Assembly (NCBI RefSeq): GCF_014203155.1
Contig: NZ_JACHIK010000023.1
Coordinates: 1 to 63,317 of the forward strand
Source of the DNA: Shinella fusca
GTDB taxonomy: Bacteria > Pseudomonadota > Alphaproteobacteria > Rhizobiales > Rhizobiaceae
Length of the DNA stretch: 63,317 nt
Direction of reading: 5' to 3'
Shown: positions 36,516 to 45,628 of the stretch, piece after piece
Layout of the letters: each line of letters opens with the position of its first letter
Numbering within the stretch: position 1 is the first letter of the stretch
Translations under genes and position numbers: made by a program
Notes under the pieces: generated by a model
Database searches by the model: none
The model's input: the letters and a program-made list of their open reading frames with translations, nothing else
Told to the model about the DNA's origin: nothing

Positions 36516-38579
36516 TCAGAACTGCACGCCCAGCCGCAGCGCATCCAGCATGGCGGCGTGGACGGAGCGGCTGCTGACCGCATCGCCGATCCGGTGCAAC
36601 TCGAAACCGGCCGCCGGCCGCGCGCGCAGGGGCGCGGGATCGACAAGCGTCACGATGTCCGTGACCCCGTCGTTCGACGAGAGAGGCCGCAGGCCATCGA
36701 AGAGCTCGTTCATCGGGATCGTCCCGTGCTCGACGATGACCTGCGCGTGGATCGAGCGCCGTTCCCGCCCGGTCAGCAGGTGGCGCAGCACCGCTTCGCG
36801 CCGCCCGTTGCGCATGGCGACCGAAACCAGCTCGTATTCCAGCAGAACCTTTACATCGTGTTCCGCGAACGCCTTGCGATAGGTGATGCCGGAGTGATGC
36901 TCCATTTCCGGCGCGACGGAGGGATCGCGGGCGACGAAGGTCACGGCCTTGCCGGCCGCGGCGATCTCGGCAGCTACGGAGGGCGCAGGATGACGGCCGG
37001 TCGCGTCGTAGACCAACACGTCGCCGTTGACCTGCACCGGGTTGGCGAGCGCGTCAAAGACGCTGAGACACAGCTCGCTTCCCGCGACGGGGCCGAAATC
37101 CGGAATGCCGCCAGTGGCGAGGAGGACGAGATCGGGCACCTCGGCCAGAACGTCCGCCGCCTCGGCAAAGGTGTTGAGCCGGACGTCCACGCCGAGCCGC
37201 TCCAGTTCGGCGATACGCCAGTCGACAATCCCGGCGAGATCGCGCCTGAGACGGGCCTTGGCGGCAAGGACGAGTTGGCCGCCCAGCCGGTCGGCTGCTT
37301 CCAGCAGCACGACACGATGCCCCCGTTCGGCCAGCACCCGCGCAGCCTCCAGCCCTGCCGGCCCGCCGCCCACGACGACCGCCCTGCGTTCCGCGTGCGC
37401 CGAGCGCTCGATCACCTGCGGCAGCCAGGTCTCGCGTCCCGTCGCCGGATTGTGGATACAGTGCACCGGGCGGTAGAGACAGTGCGAGGCGCCGACGCAG
37501 GGGCGGATCTCCGCTTCGCGGCCCGCGCGCAGCTTGTTGACGATCTGCGGATCGGCCATGTGCGCCCGCGTCATGCCGACCATGTCGACGATCCCCGCGC
37601 CAACGGCATAGCGCGCCGTGGCGACATCCGCGATCTTGGCCGCGTGGAACACCGGCAGGCCCGTTTCCGCCTTGAACGCGCCGACCCTGCGCAGCCAGGG
37701 TGCGGAGGCGGCCGTCATGTCGGGGATGTTGTAAACGAGGAGGTTGAGGCGGGTATCGAAGCGGCCGAAGATGCAGTTGAAGAAATCGACGAGGCCCTCA
37801 CGCTCCAGCACGTTGGCAATCGCGACTGCCTCGGCGAAACCCAGGCCGTCCGCGTGGTCCTCGTCGATCGTGTAGCGGATGCCGAGCGGGTATTCCGTCC
37901 CGACGGCCGTGCGGATCTCCTCGTAGACCATGCGCAGGAACCGCATCCGGTTTTCCAGCGAGCCGCCGAAGGCGTCGGTGCGCCGGTTGACGAGCGGCGA
38001 CAGGAACTGCCCGATCAGATGACCGCCCGTCATGGTCTCGATGCCGTCGAGCCCACCCTCCTTCGCCCTCCGGGCCGCCGCACCGAATTCACGCACGATG
38101 CGCGCGATGTCATGGCGATCCATCTCATGGGCGAAGGCGCGGTTGTAGTCCTCGCGGGAATGGGAGGGGCCGAGCGCCGGCAACCAGGCGCCGACCGTGG
38201 CATTCGCCCGGCGGCCGACATGGGATATCTGGCACATCACCGCCGCACCATGGCGGTGGATGCGATCGGAGAAGGCCCGGAACGCCGGAACAACCGCATC
38301 GCTCGATACGTCGAGCTGCGTGCCGCCCCAACTCGTATCGGCGGAGATGCGGGCCGAGCCGCCGAACATCGTCAGCGCGAGGCCGCCCTTCGCCTTCTCC
38401 TCGTGATAGCGCTGATAGGCCTCGAGCGGATGGCCGCCCTCGTCGAGGGCGGTCTCGTGGCTGGTGCTCATGATCCGGTTGCGGAGCGTAAGCCGGCCAA
38501 CCTGCAGCGGCCGCAATAGCGGGTCACCCTTTTCCCGCACGGGCGGCACCTGTTTCCCGGATGGCGTCCTGTCGTCCAT
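36516..38579 (-). CDS. FMN/FAD/4Fe-4S oxidoreductase of the dienoyl-CoA reductase / N-methylproline demethylase type
   Basis: A 687-residue two-part flavoprotein. The N-terminal old-yellow-enzyme barrel runs to about residue 370 (LRNRIMSTSHETALDEGG, GGLDGIETMTGGHLIGQFLS, NRRTDAFGGSLENRMRF). Then come cysteines of an iron-sulfur cluster (CVGASHCLYRPVHC near residue 375) and an FAD/NAD(P) domain (AVVVGGGPAGLEAARVLAERGHRV). The family includes trimethylamine dehydrogenase and demethylases of methylated amino acids. Last of a minus-strand operon, 10 bases after the epimerase gene. The substrate is likely an N-alkyl compound. Confidence 0.83.
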   Translation of the reverse strand: MDDRTPSGKQVPPVREKGDPLLRPLQVGRLTLRNRIMSTSHETALDEGGHPLEAYQRYHEEKAKGGLALTMFGGSARISADTSWGGTQLDVSSDAVVPAFRAFSDRIHRHGAAVMCQISHVGRRANATVGAWLPALGPSHSREDYNRAFAHEMDRHDIARIVREFGAAARRAKEGGLDGIETMTGGHLIGQFLSPLVNRRTDAFGGSLENRMRFLRMVYEEIRTAVGTEYPLGIRYTIDEDHADGLGFAEAVAIANVLEREGLVDFFNCIFGRFDTRLNLLVYNIPDMTAASAPWLRRVGAFKAETGLPVFHAAKIADVATARYAVGAGIVDMVGMTRAHMADPQIVNKLRAGREAEIRPCVGASHCLYRPVHCIHNPATGRETWLPQVIERSAHAERRAVVVGGGPAGLEAARVLAERGHRVVLLEAADRLGGQLVLAAKARLRRDLAGIVDWRIAELERLGVDVRLNTFAEAADVLAEVPDLVLLATGGIPDFGPVAGSELCLSVFDALANPVQVNGDVLVYDATGRHPAPSVAAEIAAAGKAVTFVARDPSVAPEMEHHSGITYRKAFAEHDVKVLLEYELVSVAMRNGRREAVLRHLLTGRERRSIHAQVIVEHGTIPMNELFDGLRPLSSNDGVTDIVTLVDPAPLRARPAAGFELHRIGDAVSSRSVHAAMLDALRLGVQF

Positions 38580-38588
38580 CTTCCCCTC

Positions 38589-39428
38589 CTATGCCGGCCC
38601 GAGGGCCTTGCGCATCGCCTCGACGCATCGCTTCAAGGGCGGGGTGGGATCGACATTGTATTTCCAGTTGGTCAGCTCGATCGTCAGCGCCCCCTCGTAG
38701 TTCTGGCTCCGCAGATAGGCGACCAGCCCGTCGAGATCGATGATGCCCTCGCCCCAGGCAAGATGGCTACCGTCGGCATCCGAGTCAGTGAAATGCACAT
38801 GGGCGATGCGGCCGGCGAGATGGGTAAAATAGTCTTCCGGCTGTTCTTTCGTCATTACGGCGCCCGCTACGTCATAGACGGCGTGGAGCGCCGGGCTTGC
38901 GAGCGTGTCCATGAGGGCGCGGATCTCCTTGGCCGAGCGGACGATGTTGGCGAAGGAATCGGGCAGCGACTCCATCCAGAGATCGACGCCGAGCCTTGCC
39001 GCGCGGTCGCACAGGATGCCCATGGAATCGACGCAACGCTCCAGCGCTTCGGCGGCCGGCTCGTCGCGGTAGCCGCCGCCGGCCGTCACCAGCAGGGCCG
39101 GCGCGCCGCATTCGACGGCGAATTCCATCGATTCCAGGAAATAGCGCACCGATCGATCGCGCAATTCCCGCTCCTTCGCCGAGATGTTGACGGGGTAGAT
39201 GCACTGTTCCGGCGTGAAGGCGACGATGTCGAGGCCCATGCCGCGCACCTTCCGTCCGAGCGCCCGCGCCTCGGCCAGCGTCTTGTCACCGATATAGAAA
39301 TGCGGAGCGGCGGCCCAGAGCTCGATGCGGGAGACGCCGGCATCGCACACATCGGCCAGAAAGCGGTCCATCGTGTGCCGGACATAGTGGAAGTTCATCA
39401 CGCTGATATTGCGCTCGTCGAGTGCCAT
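38589..39428 (-). CDS. Sugar isomerase/epimerase TIM-barrel protein, FrlC-like
   Basis: A 279-residue AP-endonuclease-2-type barrel. Metal ligands are visible as E in WMESLPDSF, D in VYDVAGAV, H in HVHFTDSDADGSH and E in LTIELTNWK. The segment DIVAFTPEQCIYPVNISAKERELRDRS, in two stretches, parallels FrlC (fructoselysine 3-epimerase), which has GYTPETNGYPYN at the same place. It presumably epimerises a fructosyl-amine or keto-sugar acid. A LacI-type palindrome lies 60 bases upstream of the start. Confidence 0.75.
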   Translation of the reverse strand: MALDERNISVMNFHYVRHTMDRFLADVCDAGVSRIELWAAAPHFYIGDKTLAEARALGRKVRGMGLDIVAFTPEQCIYPVNISAKERELRDRSVRYFLESMEFAVECGAPALLVTAGGGYRDEPAAEALERCVDSMGILCDRAARLGVDLWMESLPDSFANIVRSAKEIRALMDTLASPALHAVYDVAGAVMTKEQPEDYFTHLAGRIAHVHFTDSDADGSHLAWGEGIIDLDGLVAYLRSQNYEGALTIELTNWKYNVDPTPPLKRCVEAMRKALGPA

Positions 39429-39488
39429 TGCATTTCCTCCGCTCGTCGCCGCCCCGCGGCCATTTCAGGATAATTCCACTGCCTTGTA

Positions 39489-39502
39489 TGATAACGTTCT
39501 CA
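39489..39502. promoter_or_regulatory. LacI-type operator upstream of the epimerase gene
   Basis: TGATAACGTTCTCA matches the palindrome TGAGAACGTTCTCA found three more times in this cluster (one mismatch). It is 60 bases before the start at 39428, where a repressor could block transcription. Confidence 0.7.
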
Positions 39503-39545
39503 CTTCGCATTGCACGTTGATATCCCCCTCGCCGTCCTATTCCGC

Positions 39546-41027
39546 TTATGAGCGAAGACCGAATTCGCGGGCGGTTTCGGCGACGAAGGCTGCGACCTCG
39601 GCCGCCCTCTCCTCCTCCGTCCAGCCGAGGTGCCGGGCGGCCAGGCGCGCGGCGGTTTCCGCGTGAGGAAGACCGAGATCCGGCTCCCATCCGACGGACA
39701 GGCGGCGGCGCAGGATGTCCGAGAGCGTACGGGCCTGCTCGTGCAGCACCGCATGGTTGACGGAGGCTTCCGTGACGCCGTCGAGACCATCGAGAGATGG
39801 CGCGGCGGGATCGAGCGGGCGCGGCGGCCCGGAGGGCTTCAGCCGGCGGGAGACCGCCCGCGTGAGCCGCCGCCCGGCGTCGCGGTGAGTCATCAGCAGG
39901 CCACCCGTAAAGGTGAAGACGTTCGGCAGTCCCTCGTCGGTGAGGTCGTGCTCCCGCACCGCCGGCGCCGAGCCCTCGCCGTCGCCTGCAAGGCTGCGCG
40001 GCCGCACGCCGGCCCAGGAATAGAGCACGTCCTCGCGACGTGGAGAGAGACCGGGAAACAGCCGTCCGAGCTGGTCGAGGATCGCGGCGATCTCCGCCTC
40101 GCTGGCCCGAAAACCTTCGGGCCTCCCGTCCGAGGCGGAATCCCACGGGCCGACATAGTGCAGTTCGCCCCAGGGGATCAGGTAGAAGGGCGCGCCCGCG
40201 GCGGTGACGGTCTCGAAGCCGATGCCGCGCAGGCTCTCCGGCAGACGCAGGACGATGTTCGTGCCCTTCTCGCCGGTGTTCTTGCGAATATGCGGCGCGC
40301 CCGCGAGCGCGGTGATCTCATCGACCCAGACGCCCGCGCAATTGACCACCGCGCGCGCCAGCACGTCGCGCGATCCCTCGGCCGCCGTCAGCGTCACGCG
40401 CCACAGGTCGCCCTCGCGCGCGAGCGCCGTCACCGCCGTGTGGTTCAGCGCCTCCATGCCGATCGCGCGCGCCTTCATCACGGTATCGACGACGATGCGC
40501 TCGGGCCAATGATACTGGTATTCCGTGAAGGTCATCGCGCCGCGGATGCCTTCGAGCCCCGCCATGCCTTTCAACGCCTGATGCGTCCGTGCCTCCGACG
40601 CGGACAGGATGCGCAGGTCGAGCGGCACGCGGCCGCCGTCGCTCGCCGCCATTAGCCAAAAGGCCAGCCGCGCCTTCCAGCGAGGAACACCGTTCGCCTG
40701 CGTCAGGGGGATGATGAACGTGACGGGCCTCACCCGCTCGGGCGCGGTGCGGACGAACTCCGCCCGGCCCTGCATGGCGCGGCGCATGAGGCTGAAGCAT
40801 TCGATCGCGCTTCTCGGCCGGGCGAGAAAGGCGGCGATTGATCCGCTGGCGGCCGAAAGATAGCCGAGCCCGCAATGCTGCAGCCGCGATGTCTTGCTGG
40901 TCGTGCCCGCACCGTAATCGTCGCGTTCGACGAGCAGCGTGCGATAGCCCGCCGCCGCCAGATGCTGCCCGGCCGCCGCGGCGATGATGCCGCCGCCGAC
41001 GACCACGGTGTCGTAAGTCTGGGTCAC
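39546..41027 (-). CDS. FAD-dependent oxidoreductase, glycerol-3-phosphate dehydrogenase-like
   Basis: About 493 residues. The N-terminus carries the dinucleotide motif TVVVGGGIIAAAAGQHLAAAG and ends the first strand with LVERDDYGAGTTSKTSRLQH, as in GlpD. The C-terminal DAO_C part has SVNHAVLHEQARTLSDILRR. It oxidises an unknown alcohol or amine with FAD and may pass electrons to quinone. The start chosen is a GTG at 41027 with GAAGG upstream; a longer frame up to 41108 would run over the LacI-type operator and is unlikely. Confidence 0.78.
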   Translation of the reverse strand: MTQTYDTVVVGGGIIAAAAGQHLAAAGYRTLLVERDDYGAGTTSKTSRLQHCGLGYLSAASGSIAAFLARPRSAIECFSLMRRAMQGRAEFVRTAPERVRPVTFIIPLTQANGVPRWKARLAFWLMAASDGGRVPLDLRILSASEARTHQALKGMAGLEGIRGAMTFTEYQYHWPERIVVDTVMKARAIGMEALNHTAVTALAREGDLWRVTLTAAEGSRDVLARAVVNCAGVWVDEITALAGAPHIRKNTGEKGTNIVLRLPESLRGIGFETVTAAGAPFYLIPWGELHYVGPWDSASDGRPEGFRASEAEIAAILDQLGRLFPGLSPRREDVLYSWAGVRPRSLAGDGEGSAPAVREHDLTDEGLPNVFTFTGGLLMTHRDAGRRLTRAVSRRLKPSGPPRPLDPAAPSLDGLDGVTEASVNHAVLHEQARTLSDILRRRLSVGWEPDLGLPHAETAARLAARHLGWTEEERAAEVAAFVAETAREFGLRS

Positions 41028-41067
41028 GTTCAGATCCGCCTTCGGCAGTAGATTTCGATGCCTGATG

Positions 41068-41081
41068 TGAGAACGTTCGCA
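41068..41081. promoter_or_regulatory. LacI-type operator in the divergent FAD-oxidoreductase/SIS promoter region
   Basis: TGAGAACGTTCGCA, one mismatch from the 14-base palindrome. It lies 41 bases upstream of the oxidoreductase start on the minus strand and 86 bases upstream of the SIS gene on the plus strand, so it may act on both. Confidence 0.7.
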
Positions 41082-41128
41082 AAATTTCGTCGCCGGTGTC
41101 AACCCCACTTGACGCGACGACCGGGATT

Positions 41129-41152
41129 ATAATACGTATTATGACGTCATAT
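41129..41152 (+). promoter_or_regulatory. Promoter-overlapping palindromes before the SIS-gntR operon
   Basis: ATAATACGTATTAT at 41130-41143 is a perfect palindrome overlapping a perfect -10-like TATAAT (41129-41134). It is followed directly by TATGACGTCATA at 41141-41152, also a perfect palindrome. These are good candidates for the operator of the GntR/HutC regulator encoded two genes on. No well-spaced -35 is seen. Confidence 0.55.
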
Positions 41153-41166
41153 AGAAAGGTACGACC

Positions 41167-42168
41167 ATGCCCCTGCCCTCCGCCTTCGACGCCGGCGTCG
41201 CCGCGGCGCTCTCCGCTCTCGACGCGAAATCGGTGAAGCACGTCTTCTTCGTCGCCTGCGGCGGCTCGCTGTCGATCATGCATCCGGCCAAGTTCCTGCT
41301 CGACCAGCATTCTGCGCTGCCGTCGGACGTCTACAACGCCGCCGAGTTCGTGGCGCGCGCCCCGCGCGCGCTCGACGGCAACTCGCTGGTCATCCTCTGC
41401 TCCATGACGGGCACCACAAGGGAAACCACCGCCGCCGCCGAATTCGCCCGCGCGAAGGGCGCGGCGACCATCGGCCTCACGGTCGAGCCCGCCTCCCCGC
41501 TCGCCAAGGCGGTCGACCATGTCGTCGGCTTCGAGGCGCCCTATACGACCGGCGTGCCGATCGACGCCAAGGACAGCAACTATTCGCGGATCTACCAGAT
41601 CGTCATGGGCCTCGTTGCGCTCACCGGCGGCGAGGACCTGACGGAAACGCTGATCGAAAGCCTCCAAGCACTCCAGCCGGCCATCGACCGCGCCCAGGCG
41701 GCCTTCGCGCCGATGTTCGAGGACTACGCCCCGCGCTTCGCCGGGGAAGACGTGATCTACACGGTCGCCAGCGGCGCGAGCTACGGCGCGGCCTATTCCT
41801 TCGCCATCTGCGTGCTCATGGAGATGCAGTGGATCAATAGCCAGGCGATCCACGCGAACGAGTTCTTCCACGGCCCCTTCGAGGTGTTGGACAAGGATCG
41901 CGCCTTCATCCTCATGAAGGGCCTCGACAGCACGCGGCCGCTGGAAGAGCGCGCCGACGAATTCCTCCACCGCTTCGGCTCGGCGGAGAACATCCTGGTC
42001 CTCGACGCCAAGAAGCTCGACCTCACCGGCATCGATCCGCGCTTGCGGGGCAATGTCGTGCCGCTGATCTTCTTCGACACGCTCTGGCGTTTCGCCTATA
42101 AGATCGCCGACCTGCGCAAGCACGAGATGCTTCAGGCGCGGCGCTACATGAAGAAGATCGCCTACTGA
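41167..42168 (+). CDS. SIS-domain sugar isomerase, FrlB-like deglycase
   Basis: A 333-residue protein of two SIS domains: HVFFVACGGSLSIMHPAKFLLDQH (residues 20-43), LVILCSMTGTTRETTAAAEFA, and in the second half YTVASGASYGAAYSFAICVLMEMQWINSQAIHANEFFHGPFEV in several motifs. ANEFFHGPFEV is the loop that bears the catalytic Glu and His in FrlB and GlmS-type isomerases. FrlB cleaves fructosamine-6-phosphates to glucose 6-phosphate and an amine. With the FrlC-like and PfkB genes in this locus it supports Amadori catabolism. AAAGG precedes the ATG. Confidence 0.82.
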   Translation: MPLPSAFDAGVAAALSALDAKSVKHVFFVACGGSLSIMHPAKFLLDQHSALPSDVYNAAEFVARAPRALDGNSLVILCSMTGTTRETTAAAEFARAKGAATIGLTVEPASPLAKAVDHVVGFEAPYTTGVPIDAKDSNYSRIYQIVMGLVALTGGEDLTETLIESLQALQPAIDRAQAAFAPMFEDYAPRFAGEDVIYTVASGASYGAAYSFAICVLMEMQWINSQAIHANEFFHGPFEVLDKDRAFILMKGLDSTRPLEERADEFLHRFGSAENILVLDAKKLDLTGIDPRLRGNVVPLIFFDTLWRFAYKIADLRKHEMLQARRYMKKIAY

Positions 42169-42186
42169 CCGGGCCTGGAAGGGCGG

Positions 42187-42897
42187 ATGGACGACCAAGC
42201 ACAGCTTTTACCGCTCTATGAACAGGTCCGGCGTTCGATCCTGGCGGGCATCGAGGCCGGCCAGTTCGCCGAAGGCAGCTTCCTGCCGGCCGAACCCGAA
42301 CTGATGGCGTTCTACGGCGTCAGCCGGATCACGCTGCGGCGCGCCATCGGCGATCTTTGCGCCGACGGCCGCCTGCAGCGCCAGCAGGGCCGCGGCACCG
42401 TGGTGATGCCCGACAAGGTGCGGCAGACGCTCGTTTCGCTCTCCGGCTTTTCGGAGACCATGGACGGTCTCGGGCGAAAGGCCGGCCACCGCATCCTTGC
42501 CCGAGACGACAATCCCGACGCGCCGGCCATCCGCGAGCGCCTGCGCGCCGCAGCCCTGATCCGTTTCGACCGTCTGCTGGAGGACGGCGGCAGGCCGATG
42601 ACGCTGGAGACGCTCTGGTTCGACGCGGCGCGTTTCCCCGAAATCGTCGAGCCGGTTGCGGCGGGCGGTTCCTTCTTCACGGCGCTCCGCGACAAGGCCG
42701 GCATCGTACCGGCGCATGCGGAGCGGCAGATCGATGTCGGTCTCGCCTCCGCCGGCGAGCGCGGCATTCTCGCGGTGACGGCCGCTCAGCCGGTCTACCG
42801 GATAGAGAAGATCGTCACCGACCGCGAGGGGCGCCCGCTCGCCCTGTCGCAACTCGTCACCCCAAGCCATCTGGTCACGTACACGATCAAGACCTGA
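42187..42897 (+). CDS. GntR-family regulator, HutC/UTRA type
   Basis: A 236-residue regulator. The winged helix is LLPLYEQVRRSILAGIEAGQF with SFLPAEPELMAFYGVSRITLRRAIGDL in the recognition part; a UTRA ligand domain follows (RFDRLLEDGGRPMTLETLW, RIEKIVTDREGRPLALSQLV). It lies 18 bases after the SIS gene and probably senses a phosphosugar or amino sugar and controls its own operon through the palindromes at 41.13 kb. Confidence 0.87.
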   Translation: MDDQAQLLPLYEQVRRSILAGIEAGQFAEGSFLPAEPELMAFYGVSRITLRRAIGDLCADGRLQRQQGRGTVVMPDKVRQTLVSLSGFSETMDGLGRKAGHRILARDDNPDAPAIRERLRAAALIRFDRLLEDGGRPMTLETLWFDAARFPEIVEPVAAGGSFFTALRDKAGIVPAHAERQIDVGLASAGERGILAVTAAQPVYRIEKIVTDREGRPLALSQLVTPSHLVTYTIKT

Positions 42898-42907
42898 AAG
42901 GTTCGAC

Positions 42908-43846
42908 ATGCACGTTTTCGACGCCGCCGCCGTCCACGCGGCGCTTGACTGGCCCTTCCTCATCGAGGCGTTGCGCAAAGCCCATCTCGGGCCCATGCCG
43001 GCTTCGGACGTCCTCGTGCAATCCGATCCGGCAGGCGGCAAGGCCCAGTTCGTCACCCTGCCCGGCTGGGCGCCTGGCGGGCCGGTCGTCGTGAAGATGG
43101 TGGGCGTCTTTCCGCAGAACGCATCCCTCGAGCCGCCGCAACCCGCCGTCCAGGGACTGGTGGCGCTCTTCGACGGGGCGACCGGCGCACCGCTGCTTGC
43201 CGCGGACGGCGCGGCCATGACCGCGCGCAAGACCGCCGCCGATTCAGCGCTCGGCGCATCAATCCTGGCCAGGGAGGATGTCGAGGATTTGCTGATCGTC
43301 GGAGCCGGTGCGCTCGCGCCGCATTTCGCCGAGGCGCATCTTGCGGCCAGGCCCTCGCTCCGTCGGGTTACGATCTGGAACCGCACTGCGGCCCGGGCGG
43401 AGGCGGTCGCGGCGCAGTTGCGCGAGAAGGGCATCGACGCCTCGGCCGGCACAGATCTCGACGGCGCGGTCGCGCGCGCCGACATCGTGTCCTGCGTGAC
43501 CATGTCGGACACGGCGCTGGTCAAGGGCGCGCTCCTGCGGCCGGCCACGCATCTCGACCTCGTCGGCGCCTATCTGCCGACGCTGCGGGAAGCGGACGAC
43601 GCGGCGCTTTCGCGCGGCACGATCTTCGTCGACAGCCGCAACAACATGGAAGGCGGCGGCGACCTCTCGCAGGCCGTCGCATCGGGCGCGATCACCTGGG
43701 AGGCCGTGAAGGCCGATCTCTTCGAGCTTGTCCAGGGCCGGAGCGAAGGCCGCACCGGCGCCGATCAGATCACCGTGTTCAAGAACAACGGCGGCGCGCA
43801 TCTCGACCTCTTCACCGCCGCTGCGCTTTCGCAGACGCTCGGCTGA
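42908..43846 (+). CDS. Ornithine cyclodeaminase / mu-crystallin family protein
   Basis: A 312-residue NAD(P)-binding protein: the Rossmann segment LLIVGAGALAPHFAEAHLAARPSL near residue 123, VTIWNRTAARAEAVA, ADIVSCVTMSD, and HLDLVGAYLPTLREAD. The family includes ornithine cyclodeaminase, alanine dehydrogenase and ketimine reductases. It ends the SIS-gntR operon. It may process the amino acid or imine released from a glycated substrate. Confidence 0.83.
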   Translation: MHVFDAAAVHAALDWPFLIEALRKAHLGPMPASDVLVQSDPAGGKAQFVTLPGWAPGGPVVVKMVGVFPQNASLEPPQPAVQGLVALFDGATGAPLLAADGAAMTARKTAADSALGASILAREDVEDLLIVGAGALAPHFAEAHLAARPSLRRVTIWNRTAARAEAVAAQLREKGIDASAGTDLDGAVARADIVSCVTMSDTALVKGALLRPATHLDLVGAYLPTLREADDAALSRGTIFVDSRNNMEGGGDLSQAVASGAITWEAVKADLFELVQGRSEGRTGADQITVFKNNGGAHLDLFTAAALSQTLG

Positions 43847-43850
43847 CGCC

Positions 43851-44639
43851 TCACGCGTCGGCGAGCACCCGCGCCAGGAAGGCCCGTGTGCGATCTTGCT
43901 GCGGACGCGTCAGCACATCGACCGGCCGGCCCTCTTCGACGATCACACCACCATCCATGAAGATCAGGTGGTCGGCGACGTCGCGTGCAAAGCCCATTTC
44001 ATGCGTGACGACGACCATGGTCATGCCGTCGTCGGCAAGCTGGCGCATCACGGCCAGCACTTCGCCGACGAGTTCCGGATCAAGCGCCGAGGTCGGCTCG
44101 TCGAACAGCATGACATCCGGCTTCATCGCCAGCGAACGGGCGATGGCCGCCCGCTGCTGCTGGCCGCCGGAAAGCTGCGCCGGATAGTAGCCCGCGCGCT
44201 CCTCCATGCCGACGCGTTCCAGAAGCACCATCGCCTCCTCGATCGCCGTGCCGCGCGGCACGCGCTTGACCTGCACCGGCGCCTCGATGACGTTCTCAAG
44301 CACGGTCTTGTGCGGGAAGAGGTGGAAACCTTGGAAAACCATGCCCATGCGCTGGCGCTGCCGGGCAAGCTCATTGAAGCTCATCTCGTAGAGCTTGTCG
44401 CCCTTCCAGCGCACGCCGACAGGCTCGCCGCGCAGGAAGATCGCACCGCCGGTCGGCTTTTCGAGATAGTTGAGGCAGCGCAGGAGCGTACTCTTGCCCG
44501 AGCCGGAGGGTCCCACAATGCAGGTCACGTCGCCGCGCATCACCGCGACATCGATACCGCTCAGCACCTCATGCGCGCCGAAACTCTTGCGTAGGCGCTC
44601 CACCTTCAGCAGCGGCTCGGCAGTCGTCTGGTCGTTCAT
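43851..44639 (-). CDS. Polar amino acid ABC transporter ATP-binding protein
   Basis: A 262-residue ATPase: Walker [11 protein letters not shown]-loop [11 protein letters not shown], signature LSGGQQQR, Walker [14 protein letters not shown], switch [10 protein letters not shown]. It belongs to the GlnQ/HisP class. The start overlaps the permease stop as TGATG. Confidence 0.93.
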   Translation of the reverse strand: MNDQTTAEPLLKVERLRKSFGAHEVLSGIDVAVMRGDVTCIVGPSGSGKSTLLRCLNYLEKPTGGAIFLRGEPVGVRWKGDKLYEMSFNELARQRQRMGMVFQGFHLFPHKTVLENVIEAPVQVKRVPRGTAIEEAMVLLERVGMEERAGYYPAQLSGGQQQRAAIARSLAMKPDVMLFDEPTSALDPELVGEVLAVMRQLADDGMTMVVVTHEMGFARDVADHLIFMDGGVIVEEGRPVDVLTRPQQDRTRAFLARVLADA

Positions 44640-45562
44640 CAAAGGGCCTCCTGCTGGCGCGCGAAGAGCCGGAAGGAGAAGAGCCCGCCCGCCTTCTTCG
44701 CGCCGGTGCGATGTTCGGATTTCAGTCGGTGCTCGACGGCGTGCTCGCTCACCGTCAGGACCGTGGTGAGCACGAGATACCAGATGGTCGCGACGATCAG
44801 CAGCGGCACGGTCTGGTAGGTGCGGGCATAGACCATCTGGGCGGAATAGAGCAGATCGGGCAGCGCCAGCACGGAAACGAGCGAGGTGAACTTCAGCATC
44901 GAGATCGTGTCGTTGCCGATGGGCGGGATGACGATGCGCAGCGCCTGCGGCAGAACGATGCGGCGCAGCGTCTGGCCGCGCGTCATGCCGAGCGTCGCGG
45001 CCGCTTCCGTCTGGCCGGCACTGACGGCCTGGATGCCGGCGCGGATCATCTCGGCGGCATAGGCGCTCTCGGTGAAGGCGAGCCCCATGATGGCGGCGCT
45101 GAACGGGGTGATGAGCTGGTTGGTGTTCCAGGAAATGAGCTTCGGCCCACCGAACGGAATGCCGATCGATATCTCGGGCAGAAGGAGCGCCAGGTTGTAC
45201 CAGAAGATCATCTGGACAAGCGGCGGCACGCCGCGGAAGAACCAAATCCAGCCCCAGCTTACGGCCTGGAAGACGCGGCTCGCCGACAGGCGCATGATGG
45301 CGAGCAGGACGCCGATCGCAAGGCCGAGCACCATGGCGAGGAACGTCAGGAGCAACGTCATGCCGAGGCCCGACAGGATGGCGGGGCTCAGCATGTATTC
45401 GGCAACCACGCCCCACTGCATGTTTTTGTTGGTGACGAGCACCTGCACAAAGACGACCGCCAGGACGGTGATAACCGCTCCGCCCACCCAGTGGCCGATC
45501 TTTGGCACCGCGATGGGCTTGACGTCGTGGATCGAGGGGCGGTGGGGCGGTTCTTCAGACAT
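44639..45562 (-). CDS. Polar amino acid ABC transporter permease
   Basis: A 307-residue permease of the HisM/GlnP class with about five helices and the coupling motif [23 protein letters not shown] (EAA-loop). AGGAAA lies before two adjacent ATG codons (45565 and 45562); the second has better spacing. It appears to be the only permease of the system, so a homodimer is expected. A strong hairpin separates it from the binding-protein gene. Confidence 0.92.
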   Translation of the reverse strand: MSEEPPHRPSIHDVKPIAVPKIGHWVGGAVITVLAVVFVQVLVTNKNMQWGVVAEYMLSPAILSGLGMTLLLTFLAMVLGLAIGVLLAIMRLSASRVFQAVSWGWIWFFRGVPPLVQMIFWYNLALLLPEISIGIPFGGPKLISWNTNQLITPFSAAIMGLAFTESAYAAEMIRAGIQAVSAGQTEAAATLGMTRGQTLRRIVLPQALRIVIPPIGNDTISMLKFTSLVSVLALPDLLYSAQMVYARTYQTVPLLIVATIWYLVLTTVLTVSEHAVEHRLKSEHRTGAKKAGGLFSFRLFARQQEAL

Positions 45563-45593
45563 CATCGTTTCCTGTGCCGGTCGCAAGCCTCCG

Positions 45594-45621
45594 CCCCGGC
45601 CCGGGTCATCCCGGGCCGGGG
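45594..45621 (-). other. Perfect 12-bp GC hairpin between binding-protein and permease genes
   Basis: CCCCGGCCCGGG, a 4-base loop, then the exact complement CCCGGGCCGGGG. There is no T-run, so it is unlikely to be a simple terminator. It is placed to protect the binding-protein mRNA and reduce expression of the downstream permease. Confidence 0.72.
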
Positions 45622-45628
45622 AACGGTT

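Noticed and set aside
36558-38519. 653-codon plus-strand open frame opposite the FMN/FAD oxidoreductase gene
   Set aside because: It is a GC-driven shadow: no recognisable domain, odd composition, while the minus strand encodes a clear two-domain flavoprotein.
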